A stretch of DNA of 49,102 nt from Thiomonas sp. (GTDB taxonomy: Bacteria > Pseudomonadota > Gammaproteobacteria > Burkholderiales > Burkholderiaceae_C). The stretch lies in the NCBI GenBank assembly GCA_027311065.1, contig DAICZP010000078.1, positions 1 to 49,102 on the forward strand, given 5' to 3'. The position numbers and the translations under genes are program-made. A model generated the notes under the pieces. That model was not told where the DNA came from, did not search any database, and saw only the letters and a program-made list of their open reading frames with translations. Positions 18,300 to 26,186 of this stretch are shown in pieces (position 1 is the first letter of the stretch; every line of letters starts with the position of its first letter).

Positions 18300-18932
18300 T
18301 CAGACCCTACGTCCGAGCAGCCGCGCGAAGCCGGCCTCGATCGCCTGGATCTGCGAATCAATGCTGGCTTCGACCATGCCGATTTCGCTCTCCAGGATCG
18401 CCGCGTCGCCACGCAGACGCGTGTCGGCAACGATATCCAGGATGCCCACGCCGGGAAACGCTGCAAGCAGGTCCCGCGCCCGCGCCCCCACCAAGTCCAC
18501 GTGTTCCGGTGCCAGGCGCAGGGTCAACTGCTTCTGGTTGCGCATCACTGCCAGGCCGTTGCGAACGACGGCCAGCACACGATCCTCATCGTTGAAGTCA
18601 CTGATGATGCGTCGCACCGACGCGGTGACGAGCCCCACGATGCGCTGCTCGATCGTGGCAAAGTACTCGACCATGCGGGAGGCGTGATCGATCATGTGCG
18701 CGGCTTGTTCATTGCGGACCTGCTCGAGTCCGACGTTGAAGCCACGTTCGAGCTCGGTCTGATAGCCCTCCCGGGCCTCCGCACGCAGGCGGTCGGCATC
18801 CTGTGCTGCCAGCTCCATGACCTGGATTTGACGCACCCATGCTGCCACATCCTCTGCAGGAATCACGGGCTGGGATGGATCAATGCTGACGGCGCGGCCA
18901 GCCGGCATCGCATGGAATCGCAGAAATCCCAT
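18300..18932 (-). CDS. sctL: T3SS ATPase regulator/stator SctL
   Basis: 210 aa, YscL/FliH family. The N-terminal segment is followed by an Ala/Glu/Arg-rich coiled coil (about 35-85) and a C-terminal domain ('LTLRLAPEHVDLVGARARDL', 'ADTRLRGDAAILESEIGMVEASIDSQ'). The last stretch is the most conserved part of the family. It tethers SctN to SctQ. The ATG at 18932 shares a base with the sctK stop (TGATG); a GTG at 18935 is an equally coupled alternative. Confidence 0.93.
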   Translation of the reverse strand: MGFLRFHAMPAGRAVSIDPSQPVIPAEDVAAWVRQIQVMELAAQDADRLRAEAREGYQTELERGFNVGLEQVRNEQAAHMIDHASRMVEYFATIEQRIVGLVTASVRRIISDFNDEDRVLAVVRNGLAVMRNQKQLTLRLAPEHVDLVGARARDLLAAFPGVGILDIVADTRLRGDAAILESEIGMVEASIDSQIQAIEAGFARLLGRRV

Positions 18933-19609
18933 CACACATGCTCCACTTCGGCTTCAGCGCGAATCCGGGTGGTGGCGTCCGCCACCCAGGCCGTATCCCA
19001 ATCGGGGTCCCAGGCGGCGACGCACGCCGGGTAGACGGCCTCGACCGCCGCCAGCGCTGCCGCGGGGTTGATCTCCTGTACGTCCATCACCGGGAGTGGC
19101 AGTTTCAACGCCAGTCGCGCACCAATACCCGGCTCCAACTCCCGCGTGGCAGCTTCGAGCGCGCGCCATCCCAACGCTTGCCACGACCTCGCCTCGTCCG
19201 GGTGAGCAGGCGTCAGCGGTGCGCTGGCTGGTGGCGTCGGCTGCGCCAGCACGAATGCCCAATCGCGGGCGTCGAGGGCCGCGCCGAAAGCCTCGAGGTC
19301 GATCCGACGCACGACGCGCTTGAGTCGGGGCGCATGCGCACGCAGCGCGACGAACCACGCCAGCTGCTCCAAACCCTGCGGCGGCAGTAGCGCGGCGCGG
19401 TGCGCCAGTCGATCGAGGTCGAGCGGTGGATCCGGATCGAGTCCAAGCCCACCGATCAGCGCGGTGCCGAGGTCGGAAACCAGCCCGGATGGAAGCAGCC
19501 GCCGCGCGCGATCCGGGTGCAAATATCGCGCCGGATCAAACACAAAGCTATAGATGCGCTGCGCCCCCTCGGGCGGAAGGCTGAGCCATGTCTGGGGTCC
19601 CCGGTTCAT
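18932..19609 (-). CDS. sctK: T3SS sorting-platform protein SctK
   Basis: 225 aa, YscK/BscK/HrpD-type by position between sctJ and sctL and by pattern. Visible features are 'YSFVFDPARYLHPDRA' near the N-terminus, a helical middle rich in Arg and Leu, and 'LELEPGIGARLALKLPLP' late in the protein. SctK links SctD to SctQ in the sorting platform. The ATG at 19609 overlaps the sctJ stop (ATGA). The family is poorly conserved; the assignment rests on gene order plus the FDP-Y-HP motif. Confidence 0.85.
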   Translation of the reverse strand: MNRGPQTWLSLPPEGAQRIYSFVFDPARYLHPDRARRLLPSGLVSDLGTALIGGLGLDPDPPLDLDRLAHRAALLPPQGLEQLAWFVALRAHAPRLKRVVRRIDLEAFGAALDARDWAFVLAQPTPPASAPLTPAHPDEARSWQALGWRALEAATRELEPGIGARLALKLPLPVMDVQEINPAAALAAVEAVYPACVAAWDPDWDTAWVADATTRIRAEAEVEHV

Positions 19610-20388
19610 GACGGATCTTCCTCGCTGACGCGTGCAAGCCCACGGCCGCGGCGCAGTACCGCACCCAGAGCCAAGGCTGCAGCGACCGTGATCAGCGCAA
19701 GAAGGATCCAGCGCAGGTTCGGCATCCAGCCCGCATCCGTGCGACGGGCAGCGTGGACCGCCAGCACTTGCGCGGGAGGCAGCAAGGTGCTGCGCACCAT
19801 CACCACCGTCACTCGCTCCGGGGTGAGCCCGGGAATACTGCTGGCCACGAGCCGACGGACCTGAGGCTCCAGAATTTCGACGTGGGCACCGCTGCGGTAC
19901 TTGATGAATACAGCCGCCGACGATGCGGATGGAGCATCGCCCGTGGCAACGCTTCCGCTTTCGGGAAGCACGAGATGCACGCTCGCGTACACCACGCCAT
20001 CGATATGCGACAAGGTGCTCGAAATATCCTGCGACAAGGCATACAGGTATCGTGCGCGCTCCTCGGTCGGTGACGAGATCAGGCCGTCCTTGCGAAAAAC
20101 CTTGCCCATGCCATCGAACTGCTCGTGTGGAAGACCCAGTGCACGCAGCGTATCCACGGCGCTGGCGACGCGCGCCGAGGCAACCTGCACGGACACCAAC
20201 CCGTCCTTGCCACTCACCTTGTCTGCCCCGATGCCGGCGTTGACGAGCGCCGCGACGATCTCGTTGGCGTCGCGCTCCGGAAGATTGCCCAGCAGTTCGA
20301 CGCGCGAGCTGCAAGCGGTGAGGACCAAAGCGATGGAGATCTGGATACCGAATCGCACCAGGCGACGGTGATGTGGGCGCGGGTTCAT
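19606..20388 (-). CDS. sctJ: T3SS inner-membrane ring lipoprotein SctJ
   Basis: 260 aa. Lipoprotein signal peptide with lipobox LTAC (Cys at residue 26). Two ring-building domains follow ('LLGNLPERDANEIVAALVNAGI' and 'ARYLYALSQDISSTLSHIDGVVYASVHLVLPE'), then 'KYRSGAHVEILEPQVRRLVASSIPGL', all conserved in YscJ/PrgK/FliF. A C-terminal membrane helix is at about 221-245. It forms the inner-membrane ring with SctD. The start overlaps the sctI stop (ATGA). Confidence 0.97.
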   Translation of the reverse strand: MNPRPHHRRLVRFGIQISIALVLTACSSRVELLGNLPERDANEIVAALVNAGIGADKVSGKDGLVSVQVASARVASAVDTLRALGLPHEQFDGMGKVFRKDGLISSPTEERARYLYALSQDISSTLSHIDGVVYASVHLVLPESGSVATGDAPSASSAAVFIKYRSGAHVEILEPQVRRLVASSIPGLTPERVTVVMVRSTLLPPAQVLAVHAARRTDAGWMPNLRWILLALITVAAALALGAVLRRGRGLARVSEEDPS

Positions 20389-20813
20389 TGCGTTCTGAGC
20401 AATTGGTCGAGGTCCTGGGATGCTTTGGAAATTCCCTTGCCGACAAGGTCATACTGCACGCTTGCCGATAACACTGCGTACTGGACGCGCACGAGGTGCG
20501 ACGCTGACAGCGGCTCCTGCGCAAGCAGACCCTGAGCCGTGGACCAGTCCTTCTGGATGGCGCTGGCGCGACGTTGCAGGTTCTGCAAAATCGCGTCGCC
20601 CAGCGTTACCGGAGGTGACGCGGAGACGCCATGGCCTGGTGGCTGTGCCTGCAAGGAGGACGGTGCCGACAACAACGCGTTGAACCGGGACACGTCGGCC
20701 GCGGACACGTGCGAGGTCTGCGCGCCACCCGCCGTCGAGGCCGATGACGTCGCGGAGACGCTGGTCACCGCGCTCGACAGCAGCGGTGCAGCAAGCGCTT
20801 CAGTTCCCATCAT
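20385..20813 (-). CDS. sctI: T3SS inner rod protein SctI
   Basis: 142 aa. A Ser/Ala-rich N-terminus is followed by 'LGDAILQNLQRRASAIQKDW' and a C-terminal helical region 'LVRVQYAVLSASVQYDLVGKGISKASQDLDQLLRTQ'. That ending is typical of the YscI/PrgJ rod family. SctI polymerises between the export gate and the needle. Two consecutive ATGs (20813, 20810) precede the coding sequence, with GGGAAG as a weak Shine-Dalgarno. It overlaps the preceding TPR gene by 14 bp. Confidence 0.9.
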   Translation of the reverse strand: MMGTEALAAPLLSSAVTSVSATSSASTAGGAQTSHVSAADVSRFNALLSAPSSLQAQPPGHGVSASPPVTLGDAILQNLQRRASAIQKDWSTAQGLLAQEPLSASHLVRVQYAVLSASVQYDLVGKGISKASQDLDQLLRTQ

Positions 20814-21306
20814 GCTTCCCTTTCACGTCCGTTTGATTCACCCATGCCGGCCCGAACTGTCGGGACGACCCCTCAACCAACCCCAGGAGACCGCGTGCCA
20901 GGATCGTCGTCGGCCTTGCGTCGCCGGCGGGTGCAAGCTCCAACGCGGTTCGCAGCGTGCGCAGGGCTTGCCCGTGACGACGCGCCGCGTCGAGAGCCAG
21001 GCCCAGAAACACGTAGATGCTCAAGCGATCGTCCTCCCACTGCGTGGCCGCGTCGGTCGATGCCGCCACCGTGCGCGCATCGACCATGCGCCGCCCGACC
21101 TCCAGCGTCCTGACCGCGTCGTCGGCACGGCCGCCATCGAGGTGGAGCGTGGCCATGCCGATATAGGCAAAGGCGCGCTGCGGCCGCAGCACGATGAGTG
21201 CCTCGAATACACCCGCCGCCTGACGGCGCATGCCGGTCGAGGCTGCCACGAAGCCGATCTCGCTCAACATCCGGACCTCGTCGGCGTCAAGCATGTCGGG
21301 CGACAT
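20800..21306 (-). CDS. TPR protein, SctG/needle-chaperone-like
   Basis: 168 aa, tetratricopeptide-type helices: 'GMRRQAAGVFEALIVLRPQRAFAYIGMATLHLDGGRADDAVRTLE' and 'LGLALDAARRHGQALRTLRTALELAP'. Such proteins in T3SS operons are chaperones of needle, rod or translocator subunits. The location just before sctI suggests an SctG/YscG- or HrpB1-like role (inference). The ATG at 21306 has GGAG 4 nt upstream; an ATG at 21294 is an alternative. The start overlaps the previous gene's 3' end by 20 bp. Confidence 0.65.
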   Translation of the reverse strand: MSPDMLDADEVRMLSEIGFVAASTGMRRQAAGVFEALIVLRPQRAFAYIGMATLHLDGGRADDAVRTLEVGRRMVDARTVAASTDAATQWEDDRLSIYVFLGLALDAARRHGQALRTLRTALELAPAGDARPTTILARGLLGLVEGSSRQFGPAWVNQTDVKGKHDGN

Positions 21307-21778
21307 CGCGCTCCAGGATGTCTCGCAGTGCGACAGCCTGCTCCGCCAGCGCGCGCAAATCTTCCCTGCCCTCACACCCCGCTGCCAGGTTGCTCAGGAC
21401 GGCGCGCGCTGCCTCGGCTTCATGCATCGCAATCAGACACTGCGCGAAACCAAGCATTGGCCGCGGATTTTCCGGATCGATATAGGCGGCCAGGCCGAAT
21501 GGAAGTGCGGCGTGGCGCGGCATGCCAAGACCTTTGAACGCATGGGCGAAACCGACCAGCATGCGAGGCTCGGTTGGGCGGTACCCCAGCAGCATCACGA
21601 ACAGCGGCCATGCGTGTGCGTACTGCGCCGCTTCCAGTGCCGCATACGCGCGTGCGTACACGGCCTCGATGATGGCTGGCTCGAGTGGATCGGCGACAGG
21701 AGTCGCCTCAATTCGCTTGCGCAGCGCCTCGAGCCAGGCCAGAGCCGGATCACGATCGATTTGATGGGTCGATGCCAT
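21287..21778 (-). CDS. SycD/LcrH-like TPR translocator chaperone
   Basis: 163 aa. The TPR array 'ARAYAALEAAQYAHAWPLFVMLLGYRPTEPRMLVGFAHAFKGLGMPRHAALPFGLAAYIDPENPRPMLGFAQCLIAM' is cut here only in description; the pattern matches class II chaperones (SycD, IpgC, BcrH) that keep translocators soluble. It follows the SctB-like translocator gene, separated by an 87-bp gap with a hairpin. A TTG at 21793 would add five residues. It is the second SycD-like gene in this operon. Confidence 0.7.
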   Translation of the reverse strand: MASTHQIDRDPALAWLEALRKRIEATPVADPLEPAIIEAVYARAYAALEAAQYAHAWPLFVMLLGYRPTEPRMLVGFAHAFKGLGMPRHAALPFGLAAYIDPENPRPMLGFAQCLIAMHEAEAARAVLSNLAAGCEGREDLRALAEQAVALRDILERDVARHA

Positions 21779-21820
21779 GTCGATTTCTTTCAATAAGGAG
21801 GATGGGCCGCCCCAGGGTTC

Positions 21821-21853
21821 CGGGCCATGCGGGGGCTTTCAGTGCGTGGCCCG
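21821..21853 (-). other. intercistronic hairpin downstream of the translocator gene
   Basis: Ten-bp arms with one mismatch (CGGGCCATGC and GCGTGGCCCG) around a 13-nt loop lie between the SctB-like translocator gene and the next chaperone gene. No U-tract follows on the minus strand, so full termination is unlikely. It could stabilise the 3' end of the translocator part of the mRNA or cause partial attenuation. Confidence 0.45.
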
Positions 21854-21865
21854 CAGACGGACGGA

Positions 21866-23227
21866 TCAAAGCGCGCGCATGCTGTTTTCGATCACCGCCA
21901 CCTCTGACTCGAAGATGCTTCTCACGACGTCGATGGCGCTTCGGTTCAGGGTGACCTGGATATCCTCCGAAGACGATGCCTGCTCTGCTTCCTCGCGCCG
22001 CAGGCTTGCTGCCGCATCGAGCGTGGCAGAGGCCGCGTGATCCATTTGCGCATCGTGTGTCTTCCACGCCGAAGCCAGATCCCCGGCGCTGCCGGCCAAT
22101 GAGTTCATGACTTGGGCGAGGCCACTCATGCCGGTGACTTTCGCTGTAAGTTCGCGTTCCTGCTTGCTGTCGAGCCGCTCCAGGCCCGTCGGCTTTTCTC
22201 CTGCCGCGCTCGTGCTGCCTGTCCGCGTGCGAGACCCTTGCGAGGCGCCGTCCGAAACTTCGCTACCACTGAAGCTGTGCTCGGATTCTTCCGCCTCCTC
22301 CGCGAAACTGCCCCAGCGGGTACGGTTGCTACCGACACTGCTGGTGTCGCTGATATTGCGGCTGGTGCGGTTGCTGCTGAAGCTGCTGAAGGTGCTGTTG
22401 CTGCGGATGCTCTCTCGGGAGATGTCGCGTTGAGACTCAAAAAAGTCCGATTCAGCGACGCTGGACCTGCGCATATCGGGTTCAAGCACCGAGTCGTTCA
22501 GCTTGTCATCAAGCACCTCCGACTTCTGCTCCATCTTGTTCAGTCCCGCTTCTTTCTCCGCAGCGGATCCGACGCCTTTCATCGACTTGTACAACGCGGC
22601 GCCTGTGAACCCCGCGGCCAGACAGGCGAAGCCGATTGCGAGTCCGCCCTTGATCTTGGATGCCGTGAGGGTGTCATCCGCCTCGTCCCGCAGTTTGTCG
22701 GCGGAGGCCAGCGCGGTGGAGTACTGTTGCGCGTAATAGCCCCATTTGGCCTGCCGATAGTCGGTTTGCAGGTCGCTGGATGCCTCGACGATCACCGCTG
22801 CCACCATCGCATCCGACACCATGGGAGTCGGCTTGCAGGTCGTCAGTCCGTAAAGGTGCGCCAATGCGTCCGGAGGCAGGGGCCGAACTTCCGGGCGCGG
22901 CATGTCGGAGAGATCCGGCAGCTCGGGAAGGTCCGGTGCGCGCGTGGCAAGCGACGGCAACTTGACGACTGTGGCCGGTTGTCCCGTTTGCGCGGCTTTG
23001 GCTGGATCGATGACCTGCGTCGTGACGACATGCGCGGCTCCGCCGGGGACAAGATTGCCGGACGCAGCCGGATCGGCACCTGTGGCGTGGTGTCGTTGGC
23101 GTGCCGCCGCCGGGGGGGCTGGATGGAACGGAGCATCGGCTGCGGCTCCGCCGGGCAACGCACCTCCCGCTGCGAGGGCAGCGCGTTGCGCATCGTCCAT
23201 GCTGGGTTGCGGTCCTGAAATCGTCAT
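21866..23227 (-). CDS. sctB: T3SS translocator, SctB-like (YopD/BopD type) with Ser-rich insert
   Basis: 453 aa. There is one hydrophobic segment (about 192-213, 'KGGLAIGFACLAAGFTGAALY'), as in minor translocators. The N-terminus is disordered and Pro/Ala-rich (1-120). Residues about 251-345 form an unusual Ser-rich, acidic stretch with repeated SNRT. The C-terminus is helical. It follows the SctE translocator and precedes a SycD-like chaperone, the normal setting for the second pore subunit. The ATG at 23227 has a GGAGAG Shine-Dalgarno. Homology by sequence alone is weak; the call rests on topology and context. Confidence 0.7.
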   Translation of the reverse strand: MTISGPQPSMDDAQRAALAAGGALPGGAAADAPFHPAPPAAARQRHHATGADPAASGNLVPGGAAHVVTTQVIDPAKAAQTGQPATVVKLPSLATRAPDLPELPDLSDMPRPEVRPLPPDALAHLYGLTTCKPTPMVSDAMVAAVIVEASSDLQTDYRQAKWGYYAQQYSTALASADKLRDEADDTLTASKIKGGLAIGFACLAAGFTGAALYKSMKGVGSAAEKEAGLNKMEQKSEVLDDKLNDSVLEPDMRRSSVAESDFFESQRDISRESIRSNSTFSSFSSNRTSRNISDTSSVGSNRTRWGSFAEEAEESEHSFSGSEVSDGASQGSRTRTGSTSAAGEKPTGLERLDSKQERELTAKVTGMSGLAQVMNSLAGSAGDLASAWKTHDAQMDHAASATLDAAASLRREEAEQASSSEDIQVTLNRSAIDVVRSIFESEVAVIENSMRAL

Positions 23228-23289
23228 GATGCTCTCCTGATTGATGGGTTCATTGGTCGAAAACGTGGTCTGATTGCCACCTGAGGTCT

Positions 23290-24372
23290 TCAGGCATTGA
23301 TGCTCGAATGACCCCAATCGCGCATGATTGACAAGCTGGTCGCACCGCTTCTTCCGATCACATCGATCGCCGCGTTGTAAGCGTCCTTGCTGCGCTTGAG
23401 GGTGGACTGAATATCTGCGATGCTTTGCTTCAATTCGTCCTTGACGCGCGTGCTCTCGGCGTCGAAGGCCTGGGCGTCAGCATGCAGGCGCTCGGCGGCG
23501 TTCGTTGCCTTGCCGGTCTCGAGGGTCAGGCCCCCTTGCGTAAAGGTTGCGGCAACTCCCGTGACGTTCGCGCCAATTTCCACGGCTCTGAGCGACTTGG
23601 CCAGCAGGCTCGAGGCGATCTGCGCCATGGCACGCACGGCGATGACGGCGCTGGCAATGGTGACGGCAATATCGGTCAGGCTTCCCAGGATCTGCGCCAC
23701 GTTCTCGGGAACTCCGCAAGTCTTCAGCAGCAGGCCCCAGATCTTTCCAAGCGACAGCGGAAGGTCCACTCCCGTCACCATCGACACGATCTGGCCCGCC
23801 AGGGCCACGGCACCAGCCACCGCGCTGGCCCCCAGCAGCAGGCCGCCGGCCGTCGCCCCCAAAGCCACCGCGCCCACCCCCGGGAGCGCCACGGTGGCCA
23901 CCGCGGCGACAACCATCAGCACGATCCCGAGCAGCTTCTGCCACCAGGTCAGCTCCTTGACTTCCTTCTCCTTGGCGTGCGCTTCCTTCTGCTTTTGCAG
24001 CTGCTCCTGCCTGATCGCACTCGACTTCAGCTGTTTGTTCTGCACGTTGCCCATTTGTGTGGAAACGTCGGCATCATTGATCTTCGCAATGGCAAGCGAG
24101 GCATCGGCCGCGAGGTTGTCGAAATCGATCAAACGGCCATTGATGGAGGGAATCCCCGGCGCGCCGACGGAGACAAGATCATCGGGACGCCCAATGCCAT
24201 TGCTACGGCGCGACACGCTCGTCGCGGTGCCGGCAACACCGGCCAGACTGGCGAGTTTCGTGCTGGCCGACGACGGGGAGATCGAGGTCTGCGCACCTGC
24301 AGTGGCATTGTTTGAGGCAGCAACGGCCACCACCTCGGCGGTCGCCGTTGGGTTGGTGCTGGGAATTGGCAT
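23290..24372 (-). CDS. sctE: T3SS major translocator, SctE-like (YopB/BopB type)
   Basis: 360 aa. A Ser/Thr-rich secretion N-terminus leads to a coiled-coil segment (about 108-140, rich in Lys, Gln and Glu). Two hydrophobic regions follow (about 147-200, Gly/Ala-rich, and 230-258), then a helical tail. Two membrane regions flanked by coiled coil is the YopB/IpaB/BopB architecture. It inserts into the host membrane to form the pore. The AAAGGAG Shine-Dalgarno lies inside the end of the upstream chaperone gene, as expected for a coupled chaperone-translocator pair. Confidence 0.85.
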   Translation of the reverse strand: MPIPSTNPTATAEVVAVAASNNATAGAQTSISPSSASTKLASLAGVAGTATSVSRRSNGIGRPDDLVSVGAPGIPSINGRLIDFDNLAADASLAIAKINDADVSTQMGNVQNKQLKSSAIRQEQLQKQKEAHAKEKEVKELTWWQKLLGIVLMVVAAVATVALPGVGAVALGATAGGLLLGASAVAGAVALAGQIVSMVTGVDLPLSLGKIWGLLLKTCGVPENVAQILGSLTDIAVTIASAVIAVRAMAQIASSLLAKSLRAVEIGANVTGVAATFTQGGLTLETGKATNAAERLHADAQAFDAESTRVKDELKQSIADIQSTLKRSKDAYNAAIDVIGRSGATSLSIMRDWGHSSINA

Positions 24373-24377
24373 GGTGA

Positions 24378-24929
24378 TTACTCCTTTGAGGTGGGTTGTG
24401 AACGCGAACGCAGCGCCTCGAGCAACGCCTCGGCACGCGCGCGACCCGTCGCTGGCAGGTCTGGCGCGCTGACGAGCGCGTCGAGCATGTCGGATGCCGG
24501 CCCGGGCTGGTTCAAGGCCAGCAGGCACTCCACGGTCTGGAACGCCAGTTGATGGTCGCCCGGCGAACGCATGCAGGCGACGCAATAGAAGCCCAACGCA
24601 TCTTCGTAGCGTCCAAGCATGCGCGCGGCGCCAGCCGCGGCTTGCGGGAAGCGGCCGTCGTTGGGTGCATGCATGCACAACAACGAGAACATCTTGTGCG
24701 CTTCGTCATACCGGCCCTGTTCGTACAACCCATGCCCGACGGCGTACATCGCCTCGAGTTCGCGCGCGTCGAGTCCGATCACTTCGGCGAGCGTGCCGCC
24801 GTTGTGCAGAAAACGTGTGATTTCTGCGAGCCGCCCCAGGTCTGGATCGATGGCCCGCAATTGCGCCAGCGCATCGGCGGATTCGGCTGGTGTGGGTACG
24901 GACGTTTTCGTTTGCAGAGTCGTCGTCAT
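24378..24929 (-). CDS. sctC-independent: SycD/LcrH-family class II chaperone for translocators
   Basis: 183 aa. TPR-like repeats: 'EAMYAVGHGLYEQGRYDEAHKMFSLLCMHAPND', 'ARMLGRYEDALGFYCVACMRSPGD' and 'VECLLALNQPGPASDMLDAL'. The 'LYxxGxYxEAxxxFxxLCxxxP' pattern is typical of LcrH/SycD. It directly precedes the SctE-like translocator (5-bp gap) and should bind the chaperone-binding site of one or both translocators. It lies 2 bp after the tip gene. Ignore the symbol field: no specific symbol is claimed beyond the SycD/BcrH family. Confidence 0.88.
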   Translation of the reverse strand: MTTTLQTKTSVPTPAESADALAQLRAIDPDLGRLAEITRFLHNGGTLAEVIGLDARELEAMYAVGHGLYEQGRYDEAHKMFSLLCMHAPNDGRFPQAAAGAARMLGRYEDALGFYCVACMRSPGDHQLAFQTVECLLALNQPGPASDMLDALVSAPDLPATGRARAEALLEALRSRSQPTSKE

Positions 24930-24931
24930 GG

Positions 24932-25672
24932 TCAGAGCTTTGAAAGAATGTCGCGGAGAATGTCGCCATAGTCCTTTTGATAGGAGCTGGCTCCCGTCAG
25001 ATATGCATTGAGGTGAGATTGCAGGGACTGCAGGGTGACCATTTGCATCTGGGTTGCAGAGGAGCGACTGTCAATGATGGTGGAGAGCTTTTCGTCCTGG
25101 GCACTTGCATCCGTGTAGGACAAATCTCCACGCATCATGCGCTTCGCGTCATCCATATCGAATGGCGGGGTAATTGCCGGATTTTCTTCCGAAATTTTTT
25201 CCAATCCACATGCAGTACTCGCCAGTCCGATGAAAAATCCTTTGGTGGAATTTGTGGAAAAACCATATTGCGATTGATCGATGGCACTTGCCCATTCCTC
25301 GATGGGCTTGCCATCGATGCATTTTTTTATCTCATTGACATCACCGCCACTGACCATTCGCTTCCAGTAATCAGAGTCTTTGAATTTGCTGTCGCCGGTG
25401 ACTTTTCCATATTCCTTTAACAGCGCATTCATGGAACCCCGAAGATTGATGTAATCCTGACTCTTTTTGTTGCTGCAGTTGATTTCATCGACCTTGTACA
25501 AAACCGCAGTCTGTGCGACCGCCACCAGTTCCATGAGCGTGTAGGCCACTTTGTTGCCGACGTCGTTCGGGTTGCAGGGCCAGGATTGATCCATCTCGCC
25601 CATCCTCGATGCGCGCAGGGCGGCATCGGACTGTGCTGACACCACATGTTGGGTCTGGATTGGTTCAGACAT
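24932..25672 (-). CDS. putative needle-tip/filament protein (SctA- or Bsp22/EspA-like)
   Basis: 246 aa, hydrophilic, with four cysteines. The C-terminal helix 'LQSLQSHLNAYLTGASSYQKDYGDILRDILSKL' looks like the terminal coiled-coil helix of hydrophilic tip and filament proteins (IpaD, EspA, Bsp22). It heads the translocator set, the usual place for such a gene. The ATG at 25672 has a strong AAGGAG 8 nt upstream; the frame upstream to 25711 lacks one. The gene is visibly richer in A+T than its neighbours. Identity as tip or filament is an inference from terminus and context. Confidence 0.6.
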   Translation of the reverse strand: MSEPIQTQHVVSAQSDAALRASRMGEMDQSWPCNPNDVGNKVAYTLMELVAVAQTAVLYKVDEINCSNKKSQDYINLRGSMNALLKEYGKVTGDSKFKDSDYWKRMVSGGDVNEIKKCIDGKPIEEWASAIDQSQYGFSTNSTKGFFIGLASTACGLEKISEENPAITPPFDMDDAKRMMRGDLSYTDASAQDEKLSTIIDSRSSATQMQMVTLQSLQSHLNAYLTGASSYQKDYGDILRDILSKL

Positions 25673-25707
25673 GCTTGCATCTCCTTGCTGATGGTCTGAT
25701 CGGCTGG

Positions 25708-26007
25708 TCACGCGTAGCGGCGCAGACCGCCACGCTTGCGAATCAGGATTTCGCGTCGCGCTGCCGCGACAGCGTTCTCCACGGAACGCTTTTGCTCCGC
25801 AATCATTTCACTAATATGCTGCTGCAATTCATCGCGTTGCGCCGTTGTGAGTTTCTGGTCGATTTTTTCGACCTGACTCTTGATCTGCGTGTAATCCAGA
25901 CCATGTTTGGCAAAAAGGTGATCAAGGCTGCAATCCCCCACCGCCGCGATCATGTCCTGGCTTTCCTTGATGATGCGCGTGGCGCGCTCCACCGTATCGT
26001 CTGGCAT
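25708..26007 (-). CDS. small helical protein heading the translocator operon, unknown
   Basis: 99 aa, charged and helical ('DYTQIKSQVEKIDQKLTTAQRDELQQHISEMIAEQKRSVENAV'), ending in a basic tail 'RKRGGLRRYA'. The ATG at 26007 has GGAG 6 nt upstream; a TTG at 26019 is less likely. It is the first gene after the leftward promoter, 35 bp before the tip-like gene, so it may be a chaperone or a small secreted partner of that protein. No family recognised. Confidence 0.65.
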   Translation of the reverse strand: MPDDTVERATRIIKESQDMIAAVGDCSLDHLFAKHGLDYTQIKSQVEKIDQKLTTAQRDELQQHISEMIAEQKRSVENAVAAARREILIRKRGGLRRYA

Positions 26008-26075
26008 CTGCGTCTCCAAGTTTGCGTGTGGGTGAACCCGATGAGTGAAGCGTAGTCGCGGCAGAGGAATACAAG

Positions 26076-26120
26076 CGGTTTATTAATATTTGTCCAACGT
26101 TAATGTCAACATATAAACCG
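26076..26120. promoter_or_regulatory. overlapping divergent promoters with dyad between the two T3SS operons
   Basis: In the AT-rich gap, the minus strand reads TTGACA (26109-26104), a 16-nt spacer and ATTAAT (26087-26082). The plus strand reads TTGTCC (26090-26095), a 16-nt spacer and TATAAA (26112-26117). The two promoters interlock face to face. Arms CGGTTTAT (26076-26083) and ATAAACCG (26113-26120) are symmetric around AACGTT at 26096-26101, so a dimeric regulator could bind here. Predicted leaders are about 60-70 nt in each direction. Confidence 0.55.
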
Positions 26121-26186
26121 GTGAGACATCGTTTACAGCAAGCGATGCACGGTTCATTGCGGATTTACCGTGATTAATATGCTGAC

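Noticed and set aside
24378-24929. Gene symbol for the SycD-like chaperone
   Set aside because: The symbol field entry in the feature list should be read as empty; the family is SycD/LcrH but no specific gene name can be assigned.
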